DNA of 37,422 nucleotides from an uncultured Fretibacterium sp. (GCA_937915835.1 CALGHA010000126.1:1-37422), one strand, 5' to 3'. Positions 8,439 through 16,666 are shown, counted from the first letter of the stretch. Notes: generated by a model from the sequence alone, not told the origin. Numbers and translations: made by a program.

Positions 8439-10135
8439 TAATTTTCACACTAGCAATTTCATTCATGAACTCTCAGGGAATTTTTGCCGCCGATTTTGAG
8501 GACTATTACGATGATGATAACGAAGAAACTCAACAGGAGAATAATATCCCTAATGAGCGAGTAACTCTAAATGCAAATCGAGTGTCATTCAACGACGAAA
8601 CCGGCCATGCTTTAGCAGAAGGCAACGCAATTCTCACGTACAACGATACAACGATAATGGCCGAACGAATTGAATATGACGCTGATACCCAGAAAGTTCA
8701 AGCAATGCCGCTTCCAGGTCAGCAAGTTATCTTGACGAACAACTCACGAACTCTAAAAGGCGACAGGCTCGATTATGATTTGAACAGCCGCGAAGGAATT
8801 TTAACGGGAGCCGGAACTCAATTACCAGTTGGCGAGGACGGCGGAGTTCTTTACGTTTACGGGAGCGAGATTGACGTAATCCCTTGGGGGCTTGCTGTTG
8901 AACGCGGACTTGTTAAGGGAAATCCTGAGGAGTATTTAGTTCAGTGGCGTGAAGTTGTTCTTACGACTTGTGCGCTTGAGCATCCTCATTACAGGCTTGA
9001 ATCTAAGACGATAACTTTTATTCCAGGCAAGAAAGTTACAGCTCACAGGCCCAGAGTTTATTTAGGCAACACGTATTTATTCACATCGCCGCTTGATTAT
9101 GTCGTCCAGTTGAAGCGTAAAGCTGTGCAGTATTCATTTCTGCCGTATTTTCGCAAGAGTGAGACCAGAGGAACCGGCGGAGGAATTACCGGCTCAATCG
9201 GATGGGATACGGGCTCAGCGTCGCTCGGATTTTCTTACATGGATAAAGCCGGAATTGAGTTCATGTTTGAGGTTGAACAGGAGCTTAATCAAGATTTCTC
9301 GATATTGGCCGGAGTTGAACACTCATGGGACGATTTATGGGACGAACGAGTTTGGAGACCTTATGCGGCTTTGCTTTACTCACATAACGGTTGGGACGCG
9401 CGTTTAGGCTGGAGCAGGAATGAATACATTGACGACCAGAAAGACAGTAACAGCGAGTTCAAGGGTAGATTAGACCGTCGTCCTGAATTTATCGTGTGGG
9501 CCCCTTGGTTCAAGAGTTCGACAAATTCATGGGCGAGAATTTATGCGGCATATGCGAGCTTCAAGGAAACTTTGTACGGAAATCCTGAAGGAGAAGTTAC
9601 GGCGCGTTACGGCTTGGGCTTCCGGAATTATTATGAACGGAATATCGGCGATGTTGAATTTTTCTCAGACACTGAAGGTGCGGCCTGGTTTTATGATCGT
9701 GAAGATGCTGACCAGGAAATGCTGAGGAGTTTTACGGGATTACGTTATAAAATAGGAGCTGTTGAACTCGGAACAGCCTACGAGCGTCAATACGTCTGGG
9801 GCGAAAGTCCAATGCATTGGGATACTTACAAGGAACGCGAGAGAATACATCAGAAAATTCGTTTCCCGTTAGGGCGTGAGGTTTATACGTCGTTCAGAGG
9901 AAGTTACGACTTGGACGAGAGCATGATTGACGAGATGAATTACAGCCTTCAATGGATTACGGATTGCATGATTTGGGATTTGCATTACAAGGATGACAGG
10001 ACTTCAGGAAGCGACGACGAGATAGGCTTATCGTTATTTATCCGGGCATTTCCAGACAGAGAAGCGTCGTTCGGTCAAAGCCTGAATAAAGATCCATTTG
10101 ACAGACCTCGTGAAATTCCGAAAGACAAGAAATAG
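8414..10135 (+). CDS. lptD: LptD/OstA-like LPS assembly outer-membrane protein
   Basis: 573 residues, with AAGGAGG before the ATG. A signal peptide (to GIFAA, about 26) and an acidic stretch precede an OstA-type jellyroll (about 48-150: VTLNANRVSFNDETGHALAE, AERIEYD, LKGDRLDYDL). The conserved LptD segment around 'VVLTTCALEHPHYRL' follows, then 'GKKVTAHRPRVYLGNTYLF' and a long aromatic-rich beta-barrel region. It should insert LPS in the outer leaflet. At 573 residues it is shorter than Proteobacterial LptD (about 780), so the barrel or N-terminal part is reduced. Only one Cys is obvious in the signature, so the disulfide pattern of E. coli LptD is not present. Confidence 0.82.
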   Translation: MGKTLKALIIFTLAISFMNSQGIFAADFEDYYDDDNEETQQENNIPNERVTLNANRVSFNDETGHALAEGNAILTYNDTTIMAERIEYDADTQKVQAMPLPGQQVILTNNSRTLKGDRLDYDLNSREGILTGAGTQLPVGEDGGVLYVYGSEIDVIPWGLAVERGLVKGNPEEYLVQWREVVLTTCALEHPHYRLESKTITFIPGKKVTAHRPRVYLGNTYLFTSPLDYVVQLKRKAVQYSFLPYFRKSETRGTGGGITGSIGWDTGSASLGFSYMDKAGIEFMFEVEQELNQDFSILAGVEHSWDDLWDERVWRPYAALLYSHNGWDARLGWSRNEYIDDQKDSNSEFKGRLDRRPEFIVWAPWFKSSTNSWARIYAAYASFKETLYGNPEGEVTARYGLGFRNYYERNIGDVEFFSDTEGAAWFYDREDADQEMLRSFTGLRYKIGAVELGTAYERQYVWGESPMHWDTYKERERIHQKIRFPLGREVYTSFRGSYDLDESMIDEMNYSLQWITDCMIWDLHYKDDRTSGSDDEIGLSLFIRAFPDREASFGQSLNKDPFDRPREIPKDKK

Positions 10136-10167
10136 AAAATTAATTAGAAAGTTGGTAGAAAGTTTTT

Positions 10168-10992
10168 ATGATTAAGTTATGCTACATTGACGGCCAATTT
10201 GTTAAGCCGGAAGACGCGAAATTACCCCTTTCAGATTTGATTATTCAGCGTGGAGTTGGAGTATTTGAGGCTTTTGCTTCGTTCAATCTTAAGCCCTTAA
10301 TGCTCACACCTCACATGACACGTTTTATTAACAGCGCGAAAAGTTCAGACATTGCGAATATTCCTGATGTTGAGTACATGAAAAAAGTTGTCCGTGAAGG
10401 AATTGCGAAAGTCGGCCATGACGTAAGAATTAGGACGTTTTTAACCGGCGGCGATAATTTTGACGCTGAGAAGGGCTGTTTTCCTGAGCCGAGATTTTTT
10501 GTGATATTCGACGAAGCGGGATTAATCACCCCAGAAGAGCGCGATAAGGGCGTAACTCTTGAGCCTGTTTCGTTTGGACGCGATAATCCCGAAGTTAAGA
10601 GTGTTGATTACCGAGCGACATATCACACTGAAGGAGCGTATGAAATTCTGTATTGCCCGAATGGTGAGATAACCGAAGGCGGACATAGTACATTTTTCTT
10701 GGTGTTGAAAGACGGAACACTCGTAACTGCTCCGTTAAATCGCGTCTTAAAGGGAACGACTAGAGGCGCAATAATCGAACTCGCTAAACAGGAAGGCATA
10801 AAAGTAGAAGAACGCTGCCCGTTATGGTCTGAACTCGCCAGTGCTCCGGAAGCTTTCGTGACAGGAAGCATTAAAATGGTTGTGCCTGTCGTGAAAATTG
10901 GCGGAATTACGATCGGTGACGGAAAACCAGGAAAAATTACTCGCAAACTCTTTGACCTCTACACGAAATATTTAGAACGCTGGCTTGAATAG
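10168..10992 (+). CDS. Class IV pyridoxal-phosphate aminotransferase (branched-chain or D-amino acid type)
   Basis: 274 residues, typical of fold-type IV aminotransferases (IlvE, Dat, PabC). The catalytic lysine lies in PEVKSVDYRATYH; the phosphate and cofactor contacts follow in GEITEGGHSTFF and VLKGTTRGAIIELA. The usual 'EGstsNiF' is 'EGGHSTFF' here, so the substrate is hard to call between branched-chain amino acids and D-amino acids. The ribosome site is weak (AGAAAG). It lies 32 bases after the lptD-like gene and before a promoter at 11014, so it may be the last gene of the envelope operon. Confidence 0.82.
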   Translation: MIKLCYIDGQFVKPEDAKLPLSDLIIQRGVGVFEAFASFNLKPLMLTPHMTRFINSAKSSDIANIPDVEYMKKVVREGIAKVGHDVRIRTFLTGGDNFDAEKGCFPEPRFFVIFDEAGLITPEERDKGVTLEPVSFGRDNPEVKSVDYRATYHTEGAYEILYCPNGEITEGGHSTFFLVLKDGTLVTAPLNRVLKGTTRGAIIELAKQEGIKVEERCPLWSELASAPEAFVTGSIKMVVPVVKIGGITIGDGKPGKITRKLFDLYTKYLERWLE

Positions 10993-11013
10993 TTCAACAA
11001 AATACGCTGAAAA

Positions 11014-11022
11014 TGTTATAAT
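11014..11022 (+). promoter_or_regulatory. Extended -10 promoter for ptb-TRAP operon
   Basis: TGTTATAAT is an exact extended -10. A poor -35 (TTCAAC, 10993) lies 18 bases upstream. The leader to the ptb-like ATG is about 88 bases and includes a small stem (GGAGC/GCTCT). The 9-mer TACGCTGAA sits just before the -10. Confidence 0.65.
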
Positions 11023-11117
11023 TTTCTTCGTTCCCAAACTTTAAAAATGGCATCACCTTCGGAGCAATACGCTCTGGAGTTAAACACAATTTTTTCATAG
11101 GAGGTAAATTTTCTCTA

Positions 11118-12050
11118 ATGGAACAAATTCGTTCATTATCACAGTTAATCGAGGACGCTACAAAGTTATGTTCGGAAAAAGGCCGTAAGCGTATCTCCGT
11201 AGCAATGGCTGAGGACGCAGGATTAATCTCCGCAATCGAAGAGGCCCGCAAACTCGGACTTGTTGAGGCTACTTTGGTAGGAAATCCTGAGAAGGTTAAA
11301 GCCTGCATAGCTGAAGCCGGAGCAAGTGAGAGCAGCTATCACATTATCCCGGAGACTAACGAAGCCGCATGTGGTATCGTCGCAGTAACTGAAGTTTCAG
11401 CCGGACGCGCTGACATTTACATGAAGGGCCAATTGCACACTGATAATTTCCTTCGCGGAATGCTCAACAAGGAAGTCGGCCTTCGTGTTGGGAAAAAAGC
11501 AATTTCACACTGCTACTTCCATTCAATTCCGGGCTATGACAGAGTAATTTTCATTGCAGACGGTGCGTTTAACATGTATCCGGATCTCAAGATGAAAGCT
11601 GATATCGTTCAGAATACCGTAAACTTTGCACGTTCACTCGGTGTTGAAGTCCCGAAAGTTGCATGTTTAGCCGCCGTCGAAATGGTCAACCCTGATATGC
11701 CCTGCACACTTGACGCAACAGCACTTGTCCAGATGAACGCTCGCGGACAGCTCAAGAATTGTGTAGTTGACGGACCTTTAGCACTCGATAACGCAATCGA
11801 CGAGGAAGCCGCCAGAATTAAGCATATCAAATCACCTGTAGCAGGCCATGCAGATATTTTGTTCGTCCCGCAGATTGAAGTCGGTAATGCTCTCGCTAAG
11901 TCAATCAGCTTCTTCGCAAAAGGCAGTGAGACAGCGGGATTAATCATCGGAGCAAAAGCACCCGTAGTATTAACAAGCCGTGCAGATTCACCCAGAGCAA
12001 AATTGTTGTCAATCGCCGGTGCCGTAATGCTCGCTCATCATCAGGGCTAA
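11118..12050 (+). CDS. ptb: Phosphate butyryltransferase-like phosphotransacylase
   Basis: 310 residues of the phosphate acetyl/butyryltransferase family (PF01515 type). Characteristic pieces are the early VAMAEDAGLISAIEEA stretch, GRADIYMKGQLHTDNFLR (about 96-113), the core ARGQLKNCVVDGPLALDNA, and the end SRADSPRAKLLSI. It swaps CoA for phosphate on a short acyl-CoA, usually feeding a kinase that makes ATP; no butyrate kinase is seen in the window. AGGAGG lies 12 bases before the ATG. dctP starts 24 bases after its stop with no terminator between, so it is probably co-transcribed with the TRAP importer. Confidence 0.88.
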   Translation: MEQIRSLSQLIEDATKLCSEKGRKRISVAMAEDAGLISAIEEARKLGLVEATLVGNPEKVKACIAEAGASESSYHIIPETNEAACGIVAVTEVSAGRADIYMKGQLHTDNFLRGMLNKEVGLRVGKKAISHCYFHSIPGYDRVIFIADGAFNMYPDLKMKADIVQNTVNFARSLGVEVPKVACLAAVEMVNPDMPCTLDATALVQMNARGQLKNCVVDGPLALDNAIDEEAARIKHIKSPVAGHADILFVPQIEVGNALAKSISFFAKGSETAGLIIGAKAPVVLTSRADSPRAKLLSIAGAVMLAHHQG

Positions 12051-12074
12051 AAATTTTAAGGAGGTAATATTGTT

Positions 12075-13043
12075 ATGAAAAAAATTCTTGCACTTGTTCT
12101 TGTTCTCGCACTCGCTTCATCAGCTTCAGCAGTTACCCTTACTTATGCCGAAGTCAACCCGTTGGATTCAATCGTTGGGCAGACGGCTACAGCTTTCAAG
12201 CAGAAAGTTGAAGAGTTATCGGGCGGAGAAGTTATCATCGACATTCAGGCCTCTGGCGTTCTTGGTTCAGAAGCTCAGGTTCTCGACGGAATTTTGGGCG
12301 GTGGCGACACAATCGACATCTCCAGAATTTCAGCGTTTGCTTTAACGAGTTATGGCTGCCAGAAGGCTATGTTACTCTCAATCCCTTACACATTCGTGAG
12401 CCGTGAACATTTCTGGAAATTCGCGAACAGTGATTTAGCCGCAGAGTTCCTTGCAGAGCCTCATAACATTGGACTTCCATTAAGGGGAATTTGCTACGGT
12501 GAAGAGGGCTTCAGACATTTCTTCTTCAAAGAGAAGGTGGGCGGACTTAGTGACCTTAAGGGCAAGAAAATCCGTGTTTCCGACGACCCAATTATGACCG
12601 GCATGGTTAAAGATCTCGGCGCTAACCCGACAGTCGTAACGTACACCGAGCTTTACAGCGCGCTTCAGACCGGAGTAACTGACGGAGCCGAACAGCCAAT
12701 CGCAAATTATCGTTCAAACGCATTCTCAGAAGTTGCACCGAACTTAATACTCGACGGGCACACACTCGGAGCAATCCAGATTATTATTGCGGATTCAGGA
12801 TGGAACAAGCTCAACGATCAGCAGAGAGCCTGGTTAATGGAAGCCGGAAAATATGCGCAGGATTTCAACGCAAAACTTTCGGCCGGAGAAGAAGCAAAAG
12901 TACTTGAGCTGCTTAAAGCCGACGGTGTAACTATTGTTGATGTTCCTGACAAAACGGAATGGGTTAAAGCCTGCCAGCCGACAATTCAGGCGAGCACGAA
13001 ATCACAAGCTGCTCTTTATAAGCAAATCGTAGACCTTCAGTAA
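12075..13043 (+). CDS. dctP: TRAP transporter solute-binding protein (DctP family)
   Basis: 322 residues with a clear signal peptide (to SASA, about 19). Family hallmarks are the GKKIRVSDDP segment holding the ligand-binding Arg (about 167), the 'YTELYSALQTGVTDGAEQP' stretch that follows, and the closing 'W...A' helices. It captures a small carboxylate or amino-acid-like solute in the periplasm and hands it to the DctQ/DctM pair. The substrate cannot be told from sequence. A hairpin after the gene may make it more abundant than the membrane subunits. Confidence 0.92.
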   Translation: MKKILALVLVLALASSASAVTLTYAEVNPLDSIVGQTATAFKQKVEELSGGEVIIDIQASGVLGSEAQVLDGILGGGDTIDISRISAFALTSYGCQKAMLLSIPYTFVSREHFWKFANSDLAAEFLAEPHNIGLPLRGICYGEEGFRHFFFKEKVGGLSDLKGKKIRVSDDPIMTGMVKDLGANPTVVTYTELYSALQTGVTDGAEQPIANYRSNAFSEVAPNLILDGHTLGAIQIIIADSGWNKLNDQQRAWLMEAGKYAQDFNAKLSAGEEAKVLELLKADGVTIVDVPDKTEWVKACQPTIQASTKSQAALYKQIVDLQ

Positions 13044-13063
13044 TTAAGATTTAGCTTTTCGAC

Positions 13064-13099
13064 GCGGGGGATAAGAAAGTTTTCTCCCGCTAATTTTTT
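13064..13099 (+). terminator. Hairpin with T-tract after dctP (likely partial terminator)
   Basis: An 8-bp stem GCGGGGGA (13064-13071) with TTCTCCCGC (to 13090; one G-U pair) is followed by six T residues. It lies inside the TRAP operon between the binding protein and dctQ, so it probably acts as a leaky terminator or mRNA stabiliser. Confidence 0.65.
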
Positions 13100-13125
13100 G
13101 TGTAAATTAAGGAGATGAAAATTTT

Positions 13126-13650
13126 ATGCGCGGATTTTTTAAGGTTGTCTCATTTTTCAGGCCGCTTTATGATTTGACGGATAAAGTTGTAATGTTAATC
13201 TGTAAGCTCTTGTTAATCGCTGATATAGTGATCACGTCAATGTCAGTTGCCGGACGCTATATTTCATGGATTCCGGATCCTGCATGGAGTGAACAAATGG
13301 TGTTGACTTTTATGGTATACATGGCGGTTCTTTCGGCGACGTTGGCAATTCGTAAACGTGCTCATATCCGGATGACTTCGTTTGATGCTTATCTTCCGGC
13401 TGGACTTGTAAGATTTCTTGATTTAGTGTCGGATATTGCGGTTTTTGCGCTGGGAATAATAATGCTTGTCTATGGAATTAAAGTTTGTCAGTCGCCATTG
13501 GCCCGCTTTGGAAGATATGAGAGTATCCCGACGTTGAGCAGATTTTGGATGTACCTGCCTATTCCTATTGCCGGAGGAAGTATGGCGATATTTGAGCTTG
13601 AACAGATATTCTTGAGACTGGAAGAAATTTTTGTGCCGAAGGAAAATTAA
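13126..13650 (+). CDS. dctQ: TRAP transporter small membrane subunit (DctQ family)
   Basis: 174 residues with four predicted transmembrane helices and the DctQ hallmark WSEQMVLTFMVYMAVLSA followed by IRKRAHIRM. With DctM it forms the membrane part of a sodium-driven TRAP importer. AAGGAG lies eight bases before the ATG. dctM does not follow directly: two ankyrin-repeat genes intervene. Confidence 0.92.
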   Translation: MRGFFKVVSFFRPLYDLTDKVVMLICKLLLIADIVITSMSVAGRYISWIPDPAWSEQMVLTFMVYMAVLSATLAIRKRAHIRMTSFDAYLPAGLVRFLDLVSDIAVFALGIIMLVYGIKVCQSPLARFGRYESIPTLSRFWMYLPIPIAGGSMAIFELEQIFLRLEEIFVPKEN

Positions 13651-13653
13651 AAC

Positions 13654-14445
13654 GTGAAGCGGATAATTTTTGCGTTTATCGCTGTAATTCTAATCGCGTC
13701 GTCAGCTTTCGGAAATGCTACGGATGATTTATTCACAGCCATCAAGGACAGAAGCATAACTGTCAAGCAATTTAACACTCTCAGGAAGCGCGGTGCTAAT
13801 CTTCGTGCTAAAGACGAGCATAATCTTACGGCTTTAATGTGGGCAATTGCTCTCAAACATGACACTGGACTTATTCGAGCGATGATACAAGCCGGTGCTG
13901 ACGTCAACGCTAAAGGTGAGGACGGAAATACTCCGTTGATGAACGCGGCATTCGGCCGGGCAGTGTGGTATTACGGGCTTTACGGTTCAGACAGCAATAT
14001 ATTGAAGATTACTCCGGAAATTGCTAGTGTCTTAATTAAGGCCGGTGCAAAAGTCAACGCACGAAACAATAACGGCTTAACTCCTCTTCATCATGCTGTT
14101 CATGCCAGCTCAGGAGTTGTGAAAGTCTTGCTGAGGGCAGGAGCTGACGTTAACGCGCGAGACAGCGACGGCTATAGCCCTTTGATGTATGCTGTAACTG
14201 AAAGTGATATTGAGACCGTAAGGGCATTGCTTGACGCTGGGGCCAATCCAAACTTGCAAGAAAAGAAATACGGACTTACGGCTTTAATGCGTGCGTCTTT
14301 TACGACCGAAGGAAGGCCGGATATTGCGGGTTTGCTTGTTCGTTACGGAGCGGATATTTATCTCGAAGATTATGACGGCAAGAACGTTCTTGAGTATGAT
14401 TTGACTGACCAAGTTCGTGCGGCAATCGTTAATTCCGTGAGGTAA
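13654..14445 (+). CDS. Exported ankyrin-repeat protein inside the TRAP operon
   Basis: 263 residues from a GTG start three bases after the dctQ stop, with AAGGA upstream. A signal peptide (to SSAFGNA, about 20) is followed by about six ankyrin repeats, e.g. GADVNAKGEDGNTPLMNAA, GAKVNARNNNGLTPLHHAV, GADVNARDSDGYSPLMYAV and GANPNLQEKKYGLTALMRA. It is a paralog of the next gene: both mature proteins start with 'NATDDLF' or 'DATSDLF' and both close with 'DGKNVLEY' or 'GGKTVLDY'. The tight spacing says it is co-translated with the importer. A periplasmic scaffold or regulator of the transporter is possible, but that is inference. Confidence 0.88.
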   Translation: MKRIIFAFIAVILIASSAFGNATDDLFTAIKDRSITVKQFNTLRKRGANLRAKDEHNLTALMWAIALKHDTGLIRAMIQAGADVNAKGEDGNTPLMNAAFGRAVWYYGLYGSDSNILKITPEIASVLIKAGAKVNARNNNGLTPLHHAVHASSGVVKVLLRAGADVNARDSDGYSPLMYAVTESDIETVRALLDAGANPNLQEKKYGLTALMRASFTTEGRPDIAGLLVRYGADIYLEDYDGKNVLEYDLTDQVRAAIVNSVR

Positions 14446-14448
14446 ATC

Positions 14449-15015
14449 ATGAGAAAGTTTTATCTTGCAATTCTCATTCTCGCTGTTATCGCTTCGGCTT
14501 CATTCGGGGATGCAACGAGTGATTTATTCGAGGCTGTACGTTATGATGACACGACACCTGAGAGAATTTACGAGCTTGTCGCTTCCGGAGCAAAGGTAAA
14601 CAAGAAATCTCAAGACGGTTACACAGCTTTAATGCGTGCGGCCAGTGTGAATATTAATCCTGAAATAGTTCGAGCGTTGATAATCTCTGAAGCTGACGTG
14701 AACGCAAAAGATATACGAGGATATACGGCACTTTCTCGTGCGGTGTTGAATTACTATCAAAGTCCCGAAATTGTCAGAGCATTAATCGACGCAGGAGCGA
14801 ACGTAAACGCAAAAACTAAGTCAGGCAGCACAATTTTATTCCAGGCGGCACATGATGCTTCAAATCCAAATCCTGAAGTGATAAAAATTTTACTCGAAGC
14901 AAGCGCAGATATTTCCGCAAAGATTTTAGGAGGAAAGACTGTGCTTGACTACAATTTGAACGATAATATACGAAAAGTTATTGAAGAATTTATTACGCAA
15001 AGGACAGGTGAATAG
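14449..15015 (+). CDS. Exported ankyrin-repeat protein inside the TRAP operon (second copy)
   Basis: 188 residues from an ATG three bases after the previous stop, with TGAGGT upstream. A signal peptide (to SASFGDA, about 20) precedes about four ankyrin repeats (GAKVNKKSQDGYTALMRAA, EADVNAKDIRGYTALSRAV, GANVNAKTKSGSTILFQAA, SADISAKILGGKTVLDYN). It is a shorter paralog of the gene before it, and dctM follows after 3 bases. It lies between the small and large TRAP membrane genes, which are normally adjacent. Confidence 0.88.
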   Translation: MRKFYLAILILAVIASASFGDATSDLFEAVRYDDTTPERIYELVASGAKVNKKSQDGYTALMRAASVNINPEIVRALIISEADVNAKDIRGYTALSRAVLNYYQSPEIVRALIDAGANVNAKTKSGSTILFQAAHDASNPNPEVIKILLEASADISAKILGGKTVLDYNLNDNIRKVIEEFITQRTGE

Positions 15016-15018
15016 TTA

Positions 15019-16320
15019 ATGAACCCTGAAAATCTCGCAACTCTAGTTTTACTTGGCAGCTTTTTCATTATGATATTTTTACGTTTTCCGATTGCCTATG
15101 CTGTCGCGCTCTCAACTGTATTTTGTCTAATTTCGCAAGGTCAAGCTCTCGTCACACTTCCTCAGCAAATGGTCAAAGGTATTTGGTCATTCTCATTAAT
15201 GGCGGTTCCGTTTTTCATCACGATGGGCGTATTAATGGGCTCAGGAGGAATTTCGGATAAACTAATTGCTTTGGCGAACTCGTTAGTCGGATGGATGCGC
15301 GGAGGCTTAGCAATGGTTAACATCGTAGCTTCATACTTCTTCGGCGGAATTTCCGGCTCGGCTTCTGCTGATACTGCTTCGCTTGGCTCAATCTTAATCC
15401 CCATGATGGTAGATCAGGGCTACGACGCAGATTTTTCGACGGCAGTAACGATAACTTCATCATGCGAAGGATTGCTTGTTCCTCCAAGTCATAACATGGT
15501 AATTTACGCTACGACGGCAACGGGAATTTCAGTCGGAGCGTTATTCATGGCAGGATATATTCCCGGAGCAATTCTTGCGATCTCGTTAATGGTCGGATCG
15601 TATATTATCTCAGTGAAGAAAAATTATCCAAAGGGTAAACCGTTCAGCTTCTCGTATTTCATTAAGCAGCTTGCGAGTTCATTCTGGGCACTTGCGGCGG
15701 TCTTAATCGTTGTCGTTGGAGTTGTCGGCGGAGTATTCACGGCTACGGAATCTGCGGCAATCGCGGTTGTGTATTCTCTGATTGTTTCCGTGTTTATATA
15801 CAGGGGCTTAACCTGGAAAGGTGTCTGGAAGGCTCTTGATACATGCGTCGAAACTCTTGCCATCGTCTTAATCTTAATCGCGACTTCAGCGGCCTTCGGA
15901 TATTGCTTAACGACTTTACACGTTCCGGCAAAAGCAGCAATGTTAATTAAATCCGTCTCGGATAACCCGATAATTGTCGCCTTAATGTTGAACGCGATAT
16001 TATTAATTCTCGGCTGTATTATGGACATGGCCCCGATAATTCTTATTGCGACGCCGATTTTGCTTCCAGTTGCGCAGTCAATCGGAATTAGTCCTATTCA
16101 GTTCGGTATCATGGTAATTCTCAACTGCGGAATTGGATTATTAACGCCTCCGGTTGGTGCGGTGTTATTCATTGGCTCAGCTGTTGCGAAATTACCGATG
16201 GAAAAAGTTGTTAAGGCTACGCTTCCGTTCTATCTTTGCATGCTGATTACGTTATTGTTGCTTACGTTTGTGCCGGCGATTAGCTTATGGCTTCCGATGT
16301 ATTTCGGTTATAGCGTGTAA
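15019..16320 (+). CDS. dctM: TRAP transporter large membrane subunit (DctM family)
   Basis: 433 residues with about twelve membrane segments, the usual length. DctM features include the FPIAYAVALST start, the GGISGSASADTASLGSILIP re-entrant region (about 110-130), the 'VPPSHNMVIYA' motif (about 157-167) and the closing LLTPPVGAVLFIG. It moves the solute across the inner membrane with sodium. AGGTGA precedes the ATG. A terminator at 16433-16464 ends the operon. Confidence 0.94.
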   Translation: MNPENLATLVLLGSFFIMIFLRFPIAYAVALSTVFCLISQGQALVTLPQQMVKGIWSFSLMAVPFFITMGVLMGSGGISDKLIALANSLVGWMRGGLAMVNIVASYFFGGISGSASADTASLGSILIPMMVDQGYDADFSTAVTITSSCEGLLVPPSHNMVIYATTATGISVGALFMAGYIPGAILAISLMVGSYIISVKKNYPKGKPFSFSYFIKQLASSFWALAAVLIVVVGVVGGVFTATESAAIAVVYSLIVSVFIYRGLTWKGVWKALDTCVETLAIVLILIATSAAFGYCLTTLHVPAKAAMLIKSVSDNPIIVALMLNAILLILGCIMDMAPIILIATPILLPVAQSIGISPIQFGIMVILNCGIGLLTPPVGAVLFIGSAVAKLPMEKVVKATLPFYLCMLITLLLLTFVPAISLWLPMYFGYSV

Positions 16321-16432
16321 GATATTCGGCTGTTGCAAGATAGGCTGAATTATTAGTTCGGCATGAAGTGTAAAATTGAGCTTTGACGTTCGCAAAAATT
16401 ATGAAAGTTTTACGCTGAACATGAAATTATTA

Positions 16433-16464
16433 TCCCTTCTGTGTAATAGCAGGAGGGAGTTTTT
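16433..16464 (+). terminator. Terminator A, before glycosyltransferase leader A
   Basis: An 8-bp stem TCCCTTCT/AGGAGGGA with a 10-base loop is followed by G and five T residues. It closes the TRAP operon and lies three bases before promoter P1 of leader A. The same stem with a near-identical layout recurs at 17642 (terminator B). Confidence 0.75.
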
Positions 16465-16467
16465 CTA

Positions 16468-16476
16468 TGCTATAAT
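16468..16476 (+). promoter_or_regulatory. Promoter P1 of leader A (extended -10)
   Basis: TGCTATAAT is an exact extended -10. A transcript from here would start near 16483 and include the GAAAGGA site and the TTG-started small ORF with the 7-bp repeats. Confidence 0.65.
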
Positions 16477-16504
16477 TTTCCGTAAAATTCCAACAAAGAA
16501 AGGA

Positions 16505-16533
16505 TTGACAGGCTTGCTAGATTTGGCTAAAAT
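16505..16533 (+). promoter_or_regulatory. Possible promoter P2 of leader A (TTGACA-17-TAAAAT)
   Basis: A perfect -35 TTGACA (16505-16510) is 17 bases from TAAAAT (16528-16533). The start site would fall about 7 bases later, inside the CGCTTAT repeats, so this transcript would lack the small-ORF start. The same arrangement recurs at 17712 and 20271. Confidence 0.5.
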
Positions 16534-16666
16534 CGCTTATCGCTTATCGCTTATCGCTTATCGCTTATCGCTTATAGGTAATTTATACTCTCTAAACTCT
16601 TCAGTTAATCTTTCGTACAATCTATCACAAAAATTCTCAACTTATCAGGAGAAAGCAGCATCATGA
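16514..16666 (+). CDS. Leader ORF A, repeat-containing, now in the open frame
   Basis: A 50-codon ORF that starts at TTG 16514, nine bases after GAAAGGA (16498-16504). It reads through six CGCTTAT repeats (a heptapeptide pattern AYRLSLI) and ends in a TGA that overlaps the ATG of the glycosyltransferase-like gene (ATGA at 16663). With six repeats the frame is open. With five, the codon after the repeat is TAG; with four or seven, AGG TAA. The C-terminal part (NLYSLNS, QK, QE, AS) matches leader B in its alternate frame. An open frame does continue further upstream, but it runs back through the terminator and lacks a ribosome site, so TTG 16514 is the better start. Expression is unproven. Confidence 0.55.
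   Translation: MLDLAKIAYRLSLIAYRLSLIGNLYSLNSSVNLSYNLSQKFSTYQEKAAS
16534..16575 (+). repeat. Tandem 7-bp repeat, CGCTTAT x6
   Basis: Six perfect copies of CGCTTAT without interruption. The unit is not a multiple of three and has no stop codon in any frame, as expected for a slipped-strand (contingency) repeat inside an ORF. It sits in leader ORF A, directly after the TAAAAT of P2. Confidence 0.97.

Noticed and set aside
10994..11308. 104-codon minus-strand ORF overlapping the ptb promoter
   Set aside because: It overlaps the start of the ptb-like gene and its promoter, and shows no signal of a protein family.
15624..16028. 134-codon minus-strand ORF inside dctM
   Set aside because: Shadow frame of a well-recognised membrane protein gene. 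Other long antisense frames (11609-11947, 26012-26426, 28782-29186) were rejected for the same reason.
16321..16432. Possible small gene or ncRNA between dctM and terminator A
   Set aside because: Only a weak stem (TTCGGC/GCTGAA) without a T-tract and no credible ORF. I see nothing else in it.
16376..16666. A 96-codon ORF spanning leader A
   Set aside because: Its first 46 codons run through the terminator stem and promoter P1 and have no ribosome site. The part from TTG 16514 is kept as leader ORF A.
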